NCBI RefSeq assembly: GCF_041080795.1
Contig: NZ_CP129674.1
Coordinates: 1,984,001 to 2,048,000 of the forward strand
Origin: Bifidobacterium sp. WK041_4_12
GTDB taxonomy: Bacteria > Actinomycetota > Actinomycetes > Actinomycetales > Bifidobacteriaceae
Direction of reading: 5' to 3'
DNA length: 64,000 bases
Below, in pieces: positions 55,939 to 64,000 of the stretch; the first letter of the stretch is position 1, and every line of letters starts with the position of its first letter. The notes beneath the pieces are model-generated. The model was not told the origin of the DNA. It did not search any database and saw only the letters and a program-made list of their open reading frames with translations. Both the position numbers and the translations under genes were made by a program.

Positions 55939-57456
55939 TCAGACGATCTTGGGCATAGGTGTCGTCAGTGATGAGGTCAGGTTGACCTGAACAAGACCTG
56001 CGCCAGCATGCACTTCAACCTTTTTCAGCGTCACGGAACGAGATCCTTCGGGTGCGCTGTCATTGTCCGTCATCGTCGCAGGCGACTTCACGGCGACAAC
56101 CGCATAGTCGTTCAGATCCTTACCCAGTGCCGCACACAGCTTACGGGCATGCTGAAGCGATTCGCTGAATCCATCGCGCATGACGACGCGCTCTGCGGGA
56201 ACGCCATAGGCACTGTCCGCAATCCAACGGACATGCTCAAGAATATCCATGCCCTTGTGACTGCCCGGCGCTGAAGCAGTACCTTCATCGCGCATGGCTG
56301 CAACGAATCCGTCCAGCTGATTGACCAGTGCCTCGCCACCGTCGCGGAACAGGTTGCCAACGATAGGTTCGCGGAACTTCAATCGAGAGGCCTGTTGACG
56401 CAGCTCGGGAACCTGATCGTCCTCCCCTTCCCAGAGATTGATCATGGGGAAGGCAGGAATTCCAAGGCTCTCCAAACGATTGACATGGAACGGATATCTC
56501 CAGCGCAGCGCCGGATCATCGCGCCATGTCGTTGCACGCGTCACGACGATGGCAGCGGATGGCCACTGCGCGCCGTATTCACGAGCTGCAATATCCAGCC
56601 ACTTCTGTGCACCGGCATCCGTGCCGTATCCTGCCTCCACGACAACCACGTCATGTCGTGCACACGCCATTTCGACGGAAACCAGACTTGGAATGCCAAT
56701 GGAAACATTCGCAAACGGTCCGCAATGCACGTATACCGGCGAGCCTTGCATCGTTTCCGTATAGGCCGGCTTCACTGCCTCGGTCAGAATGTTGGTGATG
56801 CGCCACAGATCGATGAAGTCACCGAAGCGCACAGGATTGCCATCTTTCTCACCGGCAACCATATTCGAAACTCGCGTGCCGATCTCGTCCATGCTTCGCG
56901 AAAGCACCACAATCTGGGTCAACTCGCAAGTGGGAGTAAGCACAACGCGCTCAGCAACGTTATTTTTCCCATCATCCACGCGAATGCGACGCAGCGAACG
57001 CGATGGGGTTTCAGAGACCCTGGGCACCTCAATGGTATCCAACCGCCCATCGTCCACGGCCTTCTCTGCAAAGGCAACAAGCAGATTCTGAGCAGCTGCA
57101 ATGGCTGCCATCTCACCGCACAGACCCCAATCCACAAGTTCTGGATGCGTCAGCGAAGCCTTGCCGCCGCCTGACGCTCCCCCCTTTGAACCCGCTGCGG
57201 TGATGCCCATGCTCGGCTGCCTGAGCACCGCTGCGGCATCGATTCCACGAGCGCGAAGTGCATCGATAAGTGCGATGGTCGTTGTGGTTTTCCCCTCACC
57301 ACGCGATGCCTTCAACGGCGTATCTGCAGTGACCAGCACGACTTTCCCGTGCTTCCTCGGCTCATCAGGATGGCTCTCCAGATAATCCAGATAGCCAAAG
57401 GCGTCGATCTTTTTGAACGATCCGTACTGAGTCACATAATTCTCGTAAACTGACAT
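55939..57456 (-). CDS. fhs: Formate--tetrahydrofolate ligase
   Basis: ATP-dependent formation of 10-formyl-tetrahydrofolate, feeding purine and one-carbon metabolism. The 505-residue product has the nucleotide loop TPLKASRGEGKTTTTIAL, RQPSMGITAAGSKGGASGGG and TDAGAQKWLDIAAR, all family signatures. It is shorter than the typical 550-560 residues, with condensation in the C-terminal half. ATG at 57456 (MSVYENYV) follows AGAGAGGA. A strong hairpin of the next gene lies upstream. Confidence 0.93.
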   Translation of the reverse strand: MSVYENYVTQYGSFKKIDAFGYLDYLESHPDEPRKHGKVVLVTADTPLKASRGEGKTTTTIALIDALRARGIDAAAVLRQPSMGITAAGSKGGASGGGKASLTHPELVDWGLCGEMAAIAAAQNLLVAFAEKAVDDGRLDTIEVPRVSETPSRSLRRIRVDDGKNNVAERVVLTPTCELTQIVVLSRSMDEIGTRVSNMVAGEKDGNPVRFGDFIDLWRITNILTEAVKPAYTETMQGSPVYVHCGPFANVSIGIPSLVSVEMACARHDVVVVEAGYGTDAGAQKWLDIAAREYGAQWPSAAIVVTRATTWRDDPALRWRYPFHVNRLESLGIPAFPMINLWEGEDDQVPELRQQASRLKFREPIVGNLFRDGGEALVNQLDGFVAAMRDEGTASAPGSHKGMDILEHVRWIADSAYGVPAERVVMRDGFSESLQHARKLCAALGKDLNDYAVVAVKSPATMTDNDSAPEGSRSVTLKKVEVHAGAGLVQVNLTSSLTTPMPKIV

Positions 57457-57616
57457 GGAATCCTCTCTGTAGCGCGACTCACCCATCATATCGAAGGCCT
57501 GTTATATAACATGGCTCTTTCGAAGAGCGAAACACGCCGTGCCAGAGTCCCTGCCCACAGCGCTCACCCTGCCCAAAGATTCGGGCCGGGTTTCGAGCGT
57601 GCTTGAAAAAAACAAA

Positions 57617-57679
57617 AAGTGTGCGTTCCGAATGAAAACAGAGCTGAAAGAGCTATGAATTCAGACGAACCGCACACTT
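57617..57679 (-). terminator. Terminator of zinc-type rpmB
   Basis: On the minus strand AAGTGTGCGGTTC pairs with GAACGCACACTT (one bulge) and is followed by TTTTTGTTTTTTTC. It lies 35 bp after the rpmB stop. The T-tract makes it a strong Rho-independent terminator. Confidence 0.85.
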
Positions 57680-57713
57680 ATGCTGTTCAGATTTACAAAG
57701 AAACGAGTGGCAT

Positions 57714-57908
57714 TCAGGCCGCTACGCGCTGTATCTTCCCGGCCTTGAGGCACTTGGTGCATACGCGGACGCGCAAGTTCTTGCCGTCGACGCTGGTACG
57801 AACCGCCTGCAGGTTCGGACGGAAGCTGCGCTTATTGCGGATATGTGAATGCGAAACGCTGAAACCTGTCTGCGGTCCCTTGCCGCATACTGCGCAACGA
57901 GCTGCCAT
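57714..57908 (-). CDS. rpmB: 50S ribosomal protein L28, zinc-binding form
   Basis: The 64-residue zinc-ribbon version of L28, starting MAARCAVCGKGPQTGFSVSH and ending VCTKCLKAGKIQRVAA. Two CxxC pairs (CAVC, CTKC) bind zinc. It is the housekeeping paralogue of the cysteine-poor L28 at 1084-1323. ATG at 57908 was chosen over an upstream in-frame start. A terminator follows. Confidence 0.96.
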   Translation of the reverse strand: MAARCAVCGKGPQTGFSVSHSHIRNKRSFRPNLQAVRTSVDGKNLRVRVCTKCLKAGKIQRVAA

Positions 57909-58161
57909 GATAACTCCCTTTATGTCTGTGTACATATGTTGCACGCCGCATGAAACCAATGTACGCGTGCGCACTGTACGTGTGTTGCTCTAGTTCTCTG
58001 ACAATCAAGCCTGTGAGGTGACCGGCAAGCTACGCACCTGCCTTACACACAATTTCACGAGTGTACCGCAATTCATGAACAAGCGCAACTAAGGCAGAGT
58101 GTGCAACAACCCCACATAGGCATCGACTGCGATGGCTGTTGAAGTGTCACGCAGAAAGCTC

Positions 58162-59352
58162 CTAGTTCCAACGCCTGGAACGCACGGCATCGGCCAATTC
58201 GCGCAGAAGTGTCTCAGTATCAGGCCATGAGATGCATCTATCCGTTATCGATTTGCCATAGACCAATGTCGAAAGTGGCGCTGCAGGCTGGTTGCCCCCC
58301 TCGATGAAGCTTTCCATCATAAGACCCGTGACATTGCGCTCCCCAGCTGCGAGCCTTTGCGCAATGTCGCGAACAACGCGAATCTCCTGCTTCTCGTTCT
58401 TGCCTGAATTGCCATGCGCCGCATCGATGATAAGACCATGTCCTGCCGCAGAATCCTCAGACATCTCCTGACGAATGCTGTTCATCGCCTCTGCAACGGA
58501 CGGCGCATCATAGTTCGGTCCGTGCGAAGAGCCTCGCAGCACCACATGGCAGTCAGGATTGCCAAGCGTCTCGACTGCAGCGGCACGTCCCTGATGGTCG
58601 ATGCCGAAGAATGTATGACGCTGTGCTGCCGTATAGCACCCATCTATCGCAACTTTGACACTGCCATCGGTAGCATTCTTGAAACCGACTGGCATAGACA
58701 GTCCGCTGGCAAGCTGTCGATGTATCTGACTCTCTGTATTCCTCGCTCCAATGGCACCCCACGTCACGGCATCGGCAATGAACTGAGGCGATGTCGGCTC
58801 AAGGAACTCAGTCGCAGCCGCTAGACCTTGATCGAGCACGCCTATCAACGTTTTGCGCGCAAGCAGAAGACCCTTACGAATGTTATGGGTGCCATCAACA
58901 TCTGGATCGTTGATCAGCCCCTTCCACCCAACAGTCGTGCGAGGCTTTTCGAAATATACGCGCATGATGATGAGTAGCTCGGAATCAAGCTCCTTCTTCA
59001 CGGCAGCGAGTCGATGCGCGTAATCAAGCGCCGCATTCGGATCGTGAATCGAGCACGGCCCGACGATAACCACGAGACGATCATCCTGCCCATAGAGGCA
59101 GGCTCGCAGCTCGTCCCGTGAATACGCCACCAATTCACGTGACTTCGCGGTCAGTGGATACTCTGCAAGCACATCGGCAGGGGCTGGCAACGGATCGAGC
59201 TCCAAGACTCTGCGATTGATGATCGGATCAATGCCGACCTCATTTTCCCAACGGCTGATCCCCTGCATCGACAGAGGATTCCTGCCTTCGGCTATCGCCT
59301 CGTGGATGGCATGAATCTGACCACCTTCTGACTCATGTGAGTTGTCGGCCAT
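58162..59352 (-). CDS. 3-deoxy-7-phosphoheptulonate synthase, copy A
   Basis: Class I DAHP synthase, first step of the shikimate pathway, condensing phosphoenolpyruvate and erythrose-4-phosphate. The 396-residue product has VVIVGPCSIHDP, RVYFEKPRTTVGWKGLINDP, IGARNTESQIHRQLASGLSM and IIDAAHGNSGKNEKQE. ATG at 59352 follows GGAGGTGGAGG. It lies 169 bp after a paralogous gene on the same strand. Which aromatic amino acid inhibits each isozyme cannot be read from sequence with confidence. Confidence 0.95.
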   Translation of the reverse strand: MADNSHESEGGQIHAIHEAIAEGRNPLSMQGISRWENEVGIDPIINRRVLELDPLPAPADVLAEYPLTAKSRELVAYSRDELRACLYGQDDRLVVIVGPCSIHDPNAALDYAHRLAAVKKELDSELLIIMRVYFEKPRTTVGWKGLINDPDVDGTHNIRKGLLLARKTLIGVLDQGLAAATEFLEPTSPQFIADAVTWGAIGARNTESQIHRQLASGLSMPVGFKNATDGSVKVAIDGCYTAAQRHTFFGIDHQGRAAAVETLGNPDCHVVLRGSSHGPNYDAPSVAEAMNSIRQEMSEDSAAGHGLIIDAAHGNSGKNEKQEIRVVRDIAQRLAAGERNVTGLMMESFIEGGNQPAAPLSTLVYGKSITDRCISWPDTETLLRELADAVRSRRWN

Positions 59353-59521
59353 ATCCTCCACCTCCGTATGACATTCCTGAATATGCTGCCTCAAAGCCAA
59401 TCGTTGCATGTACACGCTGTGCATCACAACGCGCATTACACTGCGGAAATTACACCATGTCCGATAGTGCGTGCAGCAGGTACACCTCGTGCACCCTGAT
59501 TGTAGTCCGCACACGCAGATG

Positions 59522-60661
59522 TCAAGCTGCTCGCTCTCGACGAACGGCAACGCTCTGAGCCAATGTGTGCAGCAACTCGACGGTCCTCGACCACGGGATG
59601 CACCGATCGGTTACCGAACACCCATAGATCAATGAACGCAATGGGCCGGGCTGCTGATTGCCGCCCTGCAGGAAGCTCTCCATCATGATACCGGTGATGC
59701 CCCGCTCACCAGATGCAATCCTTCCGGCAATGTCCTCTACGACGCATGCCTCAACATTTTCATCCTTGCCGGAGTTACCATGTGCGGCATCAATGATCAG
59801 GCCATACTCGCTAGGACCACTGGCCTTGGAATCATGCAATTCACGCATTGCGGATGCAACCGATTCCGCATCGTAGTTTGGCCCATGCGATGATCCGCGA
59901 AGAATGAGATGGCAGTTGGGGTTTCCCCTTGTCTCAGCAGCAATGACATGACCATCCAGATTGATTGAAAGGAAGTGATGCTCTGCTGACGCGGAATAGC
60001 ACGAGTCAGCAGCCGCCTTCACATTGCCGTCGGTAGAATTCTTGAATCCGATGGGCATCGAGAGTCCGCTGGCCAGTTCGCGGTGAACCTGGCTTTCGGT
60101 ATTTCTCGCTCCTATGGCACCCCAGCTTATGGCATCAGAAAGATACTGCGGCGTGATCGGGTCAAGCCATTCGGTTGCCGCAGGAACTCCTTTGGATACC
60201 ACGTCAAGCAAGACCTTGCGTGCAAGCCACATGCCCTTGCGAATGTCGAAGGTACCATCCAGATCAGGATCGTTGATCAGCCCCTTCCACCCCACGGTGG
60301 TTCGTGGCTTTTCGAAGTACACCCGCATCACGATCAGCAGACGATCCTTGAGTTCAGTGCAGACCTTGGCCAGCCTTGATGCGTATTCGGCAGCAGCTTT
60401 CGGATCATGAATCGAACAGGGACCGACGATAACCAACAGCCTGTCGTCAGCTCCGTTGAGTACGTCTCGAATCTCTTGCCTGGAATGGAGTACGAATCGC
60501 GCCTGAGCCTGGCCAAGTGGCAATTCCTTGATGAACGCTCGCGGGGCTGGTATCGGATCCAGCTGGCGAATGTTGATATCAACCGTTTCAGGGAACACCG
60601 CTTGGCGGCTCAATCGTGACTGCTCATCTTCAGAGCTATCGGGACCGCGCAATTCTGCCAT
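59522..60661 (-). CDS. 3-deoxy-7-phosphoheptulonate synthase, copy B
   Basis: Second class I DAHP synthase, 379 residues. It shares VVIVGPCSIHDP-type core (LVIVGPCSIHDPKAAAEYA), RVYFEKPRTTVGWKGLINDPD, IGARNTESQVHRELASGLSM and the C-terminal AAHGNSGKDENVE. It is clearly paralogous to copy A but diverged at the termini, so the two probably differ in feedback regulation. ATG at 60661 (MAELRG) follows GGAGGAG. First gene of the pair. Confidence 0.95.
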   Translation of the reverse strand: MAELRGPDSSEDEQSRLSRQAVFPETVDINIRQLDPIPAPRAFIKELPLGQAQARFVLHSRQEIRDVLNGADDRLLVIVGPCSIHDPKAAAEYASRLAKVCTELKDRLLIVMRVYFEKPRTTVGWKGLINDPDLDGTFDIRKGMWLARKVLLDVVSKGVPAATEWLDPITPQYLSDAISWGAIGARNTESQVHRELASGLSMPIGFKNSTDGNVKAAADSCYSASAEHHFLSINLDGHVIAAETRGNPNCHLILRGSSHGPNYDAESVASAMRELHDSKASGPSEYGLIIDAAHGNSGKDENVEACVVEDIAGRIASGERGITGIMMESFLQGGNQQPGPLRSLIYGCSVTDRCIPWSRTVELLHTLAQSVAVRRERAA

Positions 60662-60802
60662 GTTCTCCTCCACCATACCTTGCTGCCGCTATACCGCCCG
60701 TCAAGCCTAGCGGACAATACCCGTTTTCGGCGAATTTTCGTCTGAATTCTGGAATTCCCTACCAAAAACAGGCTCTGCTACCAGCATTGCCCACTGAAAT
60801 AC

Positions 60803-60905
60803 GAGTTTTGCGGCAATTCTGAAGTATACAAGCCTCAAATCGGCCTTTCTACGTCGAGAATAAGCCAAAAAGTCGCCTCTGTACTTCAGAATTGCCGCAA
60901 AACTC
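60803..60905. repeat. 103-bp palindrome-ended intergenic element, copy 2
   Basis: Ends are GAGTTTTGCGGCAATTCTGAAGT-type inverted repeats (60803 onward, complement ending 60905), more perfect than in copy 1: 15 bases identical at the tip and further bases inward. Length is the same 103 bp as copy 1 at 47039-47141. It lies between copy B of the DAHP synthase gene and pepC, 24 bp from the pepC stop. Confidence 0.88.
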
Positions 60906-60929
60906 GCAATGTGGTTTCTTCACACCCGA

Positions 60930-62270
60930 TTATCGAGCCAAAGCACCCATCGGATCCCATGCAGGAAGCTTGATTGCCGGCTTCTTGAGGGCTTCCTGAT
61001 ACTCGGCCGGAAGCATGGACTTCGGAACGGCAACCTCATACACGAATTCAGAGAACCAAGCATCCTCCATCGTGAAGTAACCCTTGTCGGCGATCTTGCA
61101 GCCCCATGAATTCTCCACTCGCCAACGGCGTGTGGTCTTTGCGTCATCGGCAACGTCGACACCCACGAACGCCATCGCATGATTCATAGCCGAATCGTTG
61201 TAGCGTACACACTCTTCCTTGTCGAGGTCGAAATCGAAATCGTAGACGCGACCATATTCGAAAAGATCGGTTGCCCACGCACCGTTTTTGCGGTCCATCA
61301 TCGGATGGCAGTCAGCGCCGAACCATACTGGAATCGACTCTTCGGAGAGAATCCTCGATGCCAGGCTTTTCATGAAGTCAACTGGCACGTTCAGATACTC
61401 AGTGGCATCGCCACCAACGACATTGCCCAGATGCTCGATGGCAATCTTCTGACCCTTCGGGTGCTCCTTGCGCGGATCGTCTACCAAGCAGACATAGTCT
61501 TCCAAGCCAGCATTCACATACTTCTTCCAGAACTCCTGAGGTGTGATCTGTCCGTCACGGTGGAACTCGCCATCCTTGTCGGTCCACTCCCAGTCGAAGC
61601 TGGTTGGAGGAGTGCCAAGGTTGATGGTGAGAACGCGGTGTCCGGCCTCAAGCGTGGTCTTCACGATCTGATCGATGTCGCCTGCGTTCTCATACATACG
61701 GGCCACCGCCTGGTGCAGCAGGGAGCGGAGATGCACATTCATCTCAGAAGTGTTGCGGGATGATGCAGTCTCTGGGAACAGATCCTTGGGAACCGCACCA
61801 TACTTCTTGTAGACATTCATCGCCATCGTCCACTGACCGCCGTCGCCCATTACATCGTTGAGCATATGCTGCATCAGCCTTGAGTCGCTCGTTTCACCCG
61901 AACGAACCAGTTCGGCAGCATCCTGCAGGAAGTAGTTGATGCGCTCAAGCTTGTCGTAATACATCGCATAGTTCTGCGAAAACTCGAACTCCTTGAGATT
62001 CATCGACTTCTTGGCGATAAACCGTGCCACGTTCAGCGAGCTGAACAGCCAGCAACGTCCTGAATGCTCCTGCGACGTCACATCGCCATTGTCGACCGAG
62101 ACAGAAAAACGGCGCTGCAACAGACGTGACTTGTCGTAATTTCTGGCTACCTCGTTGATGCCCGCATTCGTGACGGCATTCATGGCCACACGGTTGGTGC
62201 CCTGCTTGTCGAAGCCCTCGCACATCTGCTCAAGCTGTTCTTTCCCCAATGGTTGTAGATTTTCACTCAT
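60930..62270 (-). CDS. pepC: Aminopeptidase C (peptidase family C1B)
   Basis: Cysteine aminopeptidase of the bleomycin hydrolase family, 446 residues. The papain-type site is visible: nucleophile cysteine in EHSGRCWLFSSLN, histidine in NHAMAFVGVD and asparagine in RWRVENSWGCKIADKGY. The C-terminus WDPMGALAR resembles the family tail that reaches the active site and sets aminopeptidase specificity. Cytoplasmic, no signal peptide. It degrades peptides for amino-acid supply. Confidence 0.95.
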   Translation of the reverse strand: MSENLQPLGKEQLEQMCEGFDKQGTNRVAMNAVTNAGINEVARNYDKSRLLQRRFSVSVDNGDVTSQEHSGRCWLFSSLNVARFIAKKSMNLKEFEFSQNYAMYYDKLERINYFLQDAAELVRSGETSDSRLMQHMLNDVMGDGGQWTMAMNVYKKYGAVPKDLFPETASSRNTSEMNVHLRSLLHQAVARMYENAGDIDQIVKTTLEAGHRVLTINLGTPPTSFDWEWTDKDGEFHRDGQITPQEFWKKYVNAGLEDYVCLVDDPRKEHPKGQKIAIEHLGNVVGGDATEYLNVPVDFMKSLASRILSEESIPVWFGADCHPMMDRKNGAWATDLFEYGRVYDFDFDLDKEECVRYNDSAMNHAMAFVGVDVADDAKTTRRWRVENSWGCKIADKGYFTMEDAWFSEFVYEVAVPKSMLPAEYQEALKKPAIKLPAWDPMGALAR

Positions 62271-62392
62271 TACGTATACCCTTCAGCAATCTACGCTTTG
62301 ATATTCCTATCACTTACTTATGCACTTTCGCACTGTACTATTCCCCGCAGAACTCTGACCATTCACGGCATCGCAGTACTGTCTCAGAGCAT

Positions 62393-63778
62393 TCATGCGG
62401 CTTTCTGATCATTCTGTGCATCGTTCTCATTGCTTGCGTCATCGTGCTCTGATGCAGGAGCTGGCGCGGCTGCACCCTGATTTGCACTCTGATCCGCATT
62501 CCGATCCGTACTCTTGTCTGCACTGTCGCCGGCAAAATCAAGGGCTCCGAAGGATTTCGCAAAGATGGAACGCAAATCGTCAACGCGAGCCGTGATGGTT
62601 GCCTCACGATGCTGCAACTTGGAAATGCTGGTCTTCAGCCCCTTCAGCTCCTGCTCGGCTGCATGGCGACGATTCTCAACCTCGACCTGCGCATCCGATG
62701 ATGCCTTGGCAAGAATCTGGTCAGCCTTGCGCTCGGCATCCTCACGCTTATGTGCGGCATATTCGTCGGCATCCTCACGGGCCTTCTTTGCCTGGGCAAG
62801 CAACTCCTGAGATTCCTTCTCGGTCTGCGCACGACGCTCTTCAAGGTTCTTCAACAGCTCATTGACCTTGGCTGTAGCCTCATCCTGCTGCTGTGAGATG
62901 TCCTTGCGAATCTGCTGGACTTCGGCTGAAACCTTCGAAAGGGTTTCTGCTCTGCTGACCACGGCTTCATCGGTGATCTGCTGAGCCTTGACGTGCGCGG
63001 CATCGGTTATCTCGCCAGCTTTGCGCTTCGCCTCGGTGAGGTTGCGCGATACCTGTTCGCGAACGTCTGCCAGCTTCTTGTTGGCCTCCGCAAGCGCCTT
63101 CTGAATCTGATCGTTGGCTTCGCTTTTCAGTTGGGTGATCTCCTGATCGGCAACCTGACGCTGCTGTGCAGTCTCCTTCGTTGCCTCGGCCCGCATGGCT
63201 GCAATGTCGCGCTCCTGCGAGGCGCGTTCGGCCGCCATGCGCTTTTCATGCTCTTCACGCGAATTACGCAGCTCAAGTTCGACTGCCTGACGCTGCTCGG
63301 AAACCTTCTTATCGGCTGTGGACTGCAACTGATCGGCCTGCTGGCTCGCGGTGGCCGTAACGGTCTGCGCCTTGTCCCTTGCCGATTCAAGAAGCGATTT
63401 CGCCTTTGACTGAGCATCTTCGATCACGCGCTTCGCATCGATATGCGCGTTGTTGATTGCCGTGTCGGACTGCTCCTGAGCGGATGTTCTGATGGTGTTC
63501 GCATCCTGCTTCGCACGATTCAGCAGTTCGGTGCTCGTCTGCTCGGCCGAGGCAAGCAGCTGCTGGGCATTGGCACCCAATGAAGCGAAGGAATCCTTGG
63601 AAACGGTAGACTTGCGTGCCTTCTCGTCCTGAAGCTCTGACTCCAGCTTCAACACCCTCGCGTCATAAGCCTTGATCTGCTCACGCAGGCGGACAATATT
63701 CTGACGCATGTCAGAAAGCGCACCGTCGACTCTATCTTTGTCATATCCACGCAACACCACAGGGAAATTATCCACCAT
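62393..63778 (-). CDS. DivIVA-like coiled-coil protein
   Basis: A 461-residue protein. The N-terminus FPVVLRGYDKDRVDGALSDM resembles the membrane-binding DivIVA/GpsB region (YDKxxVDxxL). Almost all of residues 25-410 is a heptad-patterned coiled coil rich in A, Q, E, K and R. The C-terminal 50 residues are an acidic, disordered tail (ASEHDDASNENDAQNDQKAA). It is probably a polar or septal scaffold, similar to Wag31-type proteins; assignment to a particular family is tentative. Confidence 0.78.
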   Translation of the reverse strand: MVDNFPVVLRGYDKDRVDGALSDMRQNIVRLREQIKAYDARVLKLESELQDEKARKSTVSKDSFASLGANAQQLLASAEQTSTELLNRAKQDANTIRTSAQEQSDTAINNAHIDAKRVIEDAQSKAKSLLESARDKAQTVTATASQQADQLQSTADKKVSEQRQAVELELRNSREEHEKRMAAERASQERDIAAMRAEATKETAQQRQVADQEITQLKSEANDQIQKALAEANKKLADVREQVSRNLTEAKRKAGEITDAAHVKAQQITDEAVVSRAETLSKVSAEVQQIRKDISQQQDEATAKVNELLKNLEERRAQTEKESQELLAQAKKAREDADEYAAHKREDAERKADQILAKASSDAQVEVENRRHAAEQELKGLKTSISKLQHREATITARVDDLRSIFAKSFGALDFAGDSADKSTDRNADQSANQGAAAPAPASEHDDASNENDAQNDQKAA

Positions 63779-63917
63779 CGAAACTCCTATTCACCGATTC
63801 CGTTCTTGTGCGTCAACGCACCTGTTATGACTCTATATCCAATACTTGCGGAAAGGTCTGAGCTGCAATGATTTCACACACTCTCAGCGCAACATTCAGC
63901 ACTTTTTCAGAGTGTTC

Positions 63918-64000
63918 TCAGACGATTGCCACATCTGTGTTGGCCGGCTCCCGAAAATATCGCAAGCTTTCCTTCACCACGTCACGTCCTGCAGCGATCT
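63918..64000 (-). CDS. 3' end of an unidentified gene
   Basis: An open frame runs from the window edge to a TGA at 63918-63920. The last residues read AAGRDVVKESLRYFREPANT, then DVAIV. It is too short to identify. It lies on the same strand, upstream of the DivIVA-like gene. Confidence 0.4.
   Translation of the reverse strand, partial: IAAGRDVVKESLRYFREPANTDVAIV

Overview
The window reads as a chromosomal segment of an actinobacterium, most probably a member of the Bifidobacteriaceae. Pointers are an actinobacterial GlnR regulator, a DUF2469 protein, the HspR-type inverted repeat (HAIR) before clpB, a GlgE maltosyltransferase, a long RGG-type insertion in Rho, the gatC-gatA-gatB order and a DivIVA-like coiled-coil protein. 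Nearly all of it is coding. There is one tRNA gene (Lys, CTT), and I saw no CRISPR array, prophage or intact insertion sequence. The genus call is inference; no 16S rRNA gene or fructose-6-phosphate phosphoketolase gene is present to confirm it.

Layout. 1-3.6 kb: a zinc-starvation block. An operon encodes cysteine-free (zinc-independent) L28, L33, S14 and L31, next to a VIT-family metal transporter and a COG0523-family protein without a P-loop that resembles the mycobacterial ribosome-hibernation factor MRF. Perfect palindromes of the Zur-box type sit before the L28 gene and before the COG0523 gene. The zinc-ribbon L28 paralogue lies at 57.8 kb. 3.6-7.1 kb: a YhgE/Pip membrane protein and its Rrf2-type regulator, preceded by a 17-bp tandem array. 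7.1-10.9 kb: upper mevalonate operon (thiolase, HMG-CoA reductase, HMG-CoA synthase). 11-20.5 kb: envelope and storage functions (NodB deacetylase, small GlsB-like membrane protein, LAHTG-anchored surface protein, GlgE), pyrophosphatase, MntP manganese exporter and an unknown membrane protein.

20.7-29.4 kb: glnR, nth, a membrane-tethered solute-binding protein, valS, chorismate mutase and rho. 29.7-39.5 kb: an FAD oxidoreductase, DUF2469, a GNAT protein, the gatCAB amidotransferase, a TrmH-family methyltransferase, a PRTase-like protein and rmuC. 39.7-46.9 kb: a P1B-type ATPase homologue that has lost its phosphorylation site and nucleotide-binding region, clpB with a 41-bp HAIR palindrome, an FAH-family hydrolase, a small membrane protein and a DJ-1/PfpI protein. 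47-51 kb: acylphosphatase, YggS, GluQ, an aquaglyceroporin and tRNA-Lys. 51-55.8 kb: araD and araB face a sugar:H+ symporter across a 0.9-kb gene-poor gap; araA is absent. 55.9-64 kb: fhs, zinc-type rpmB, two tandem DAHP synthases, pepC, the DivIVA-like gene and the 3' end of one more gene.

The most unusual items are the degenerate P-type ATPase, the Zur/MRF-like zinc-sparing module, the 17-bp array with DnaA-box-like cores, and two 103-bp palindrome-ended intergenic elements (47.0 and 60.8 kb) that look like a miniature mobile or regulatory repeat family.
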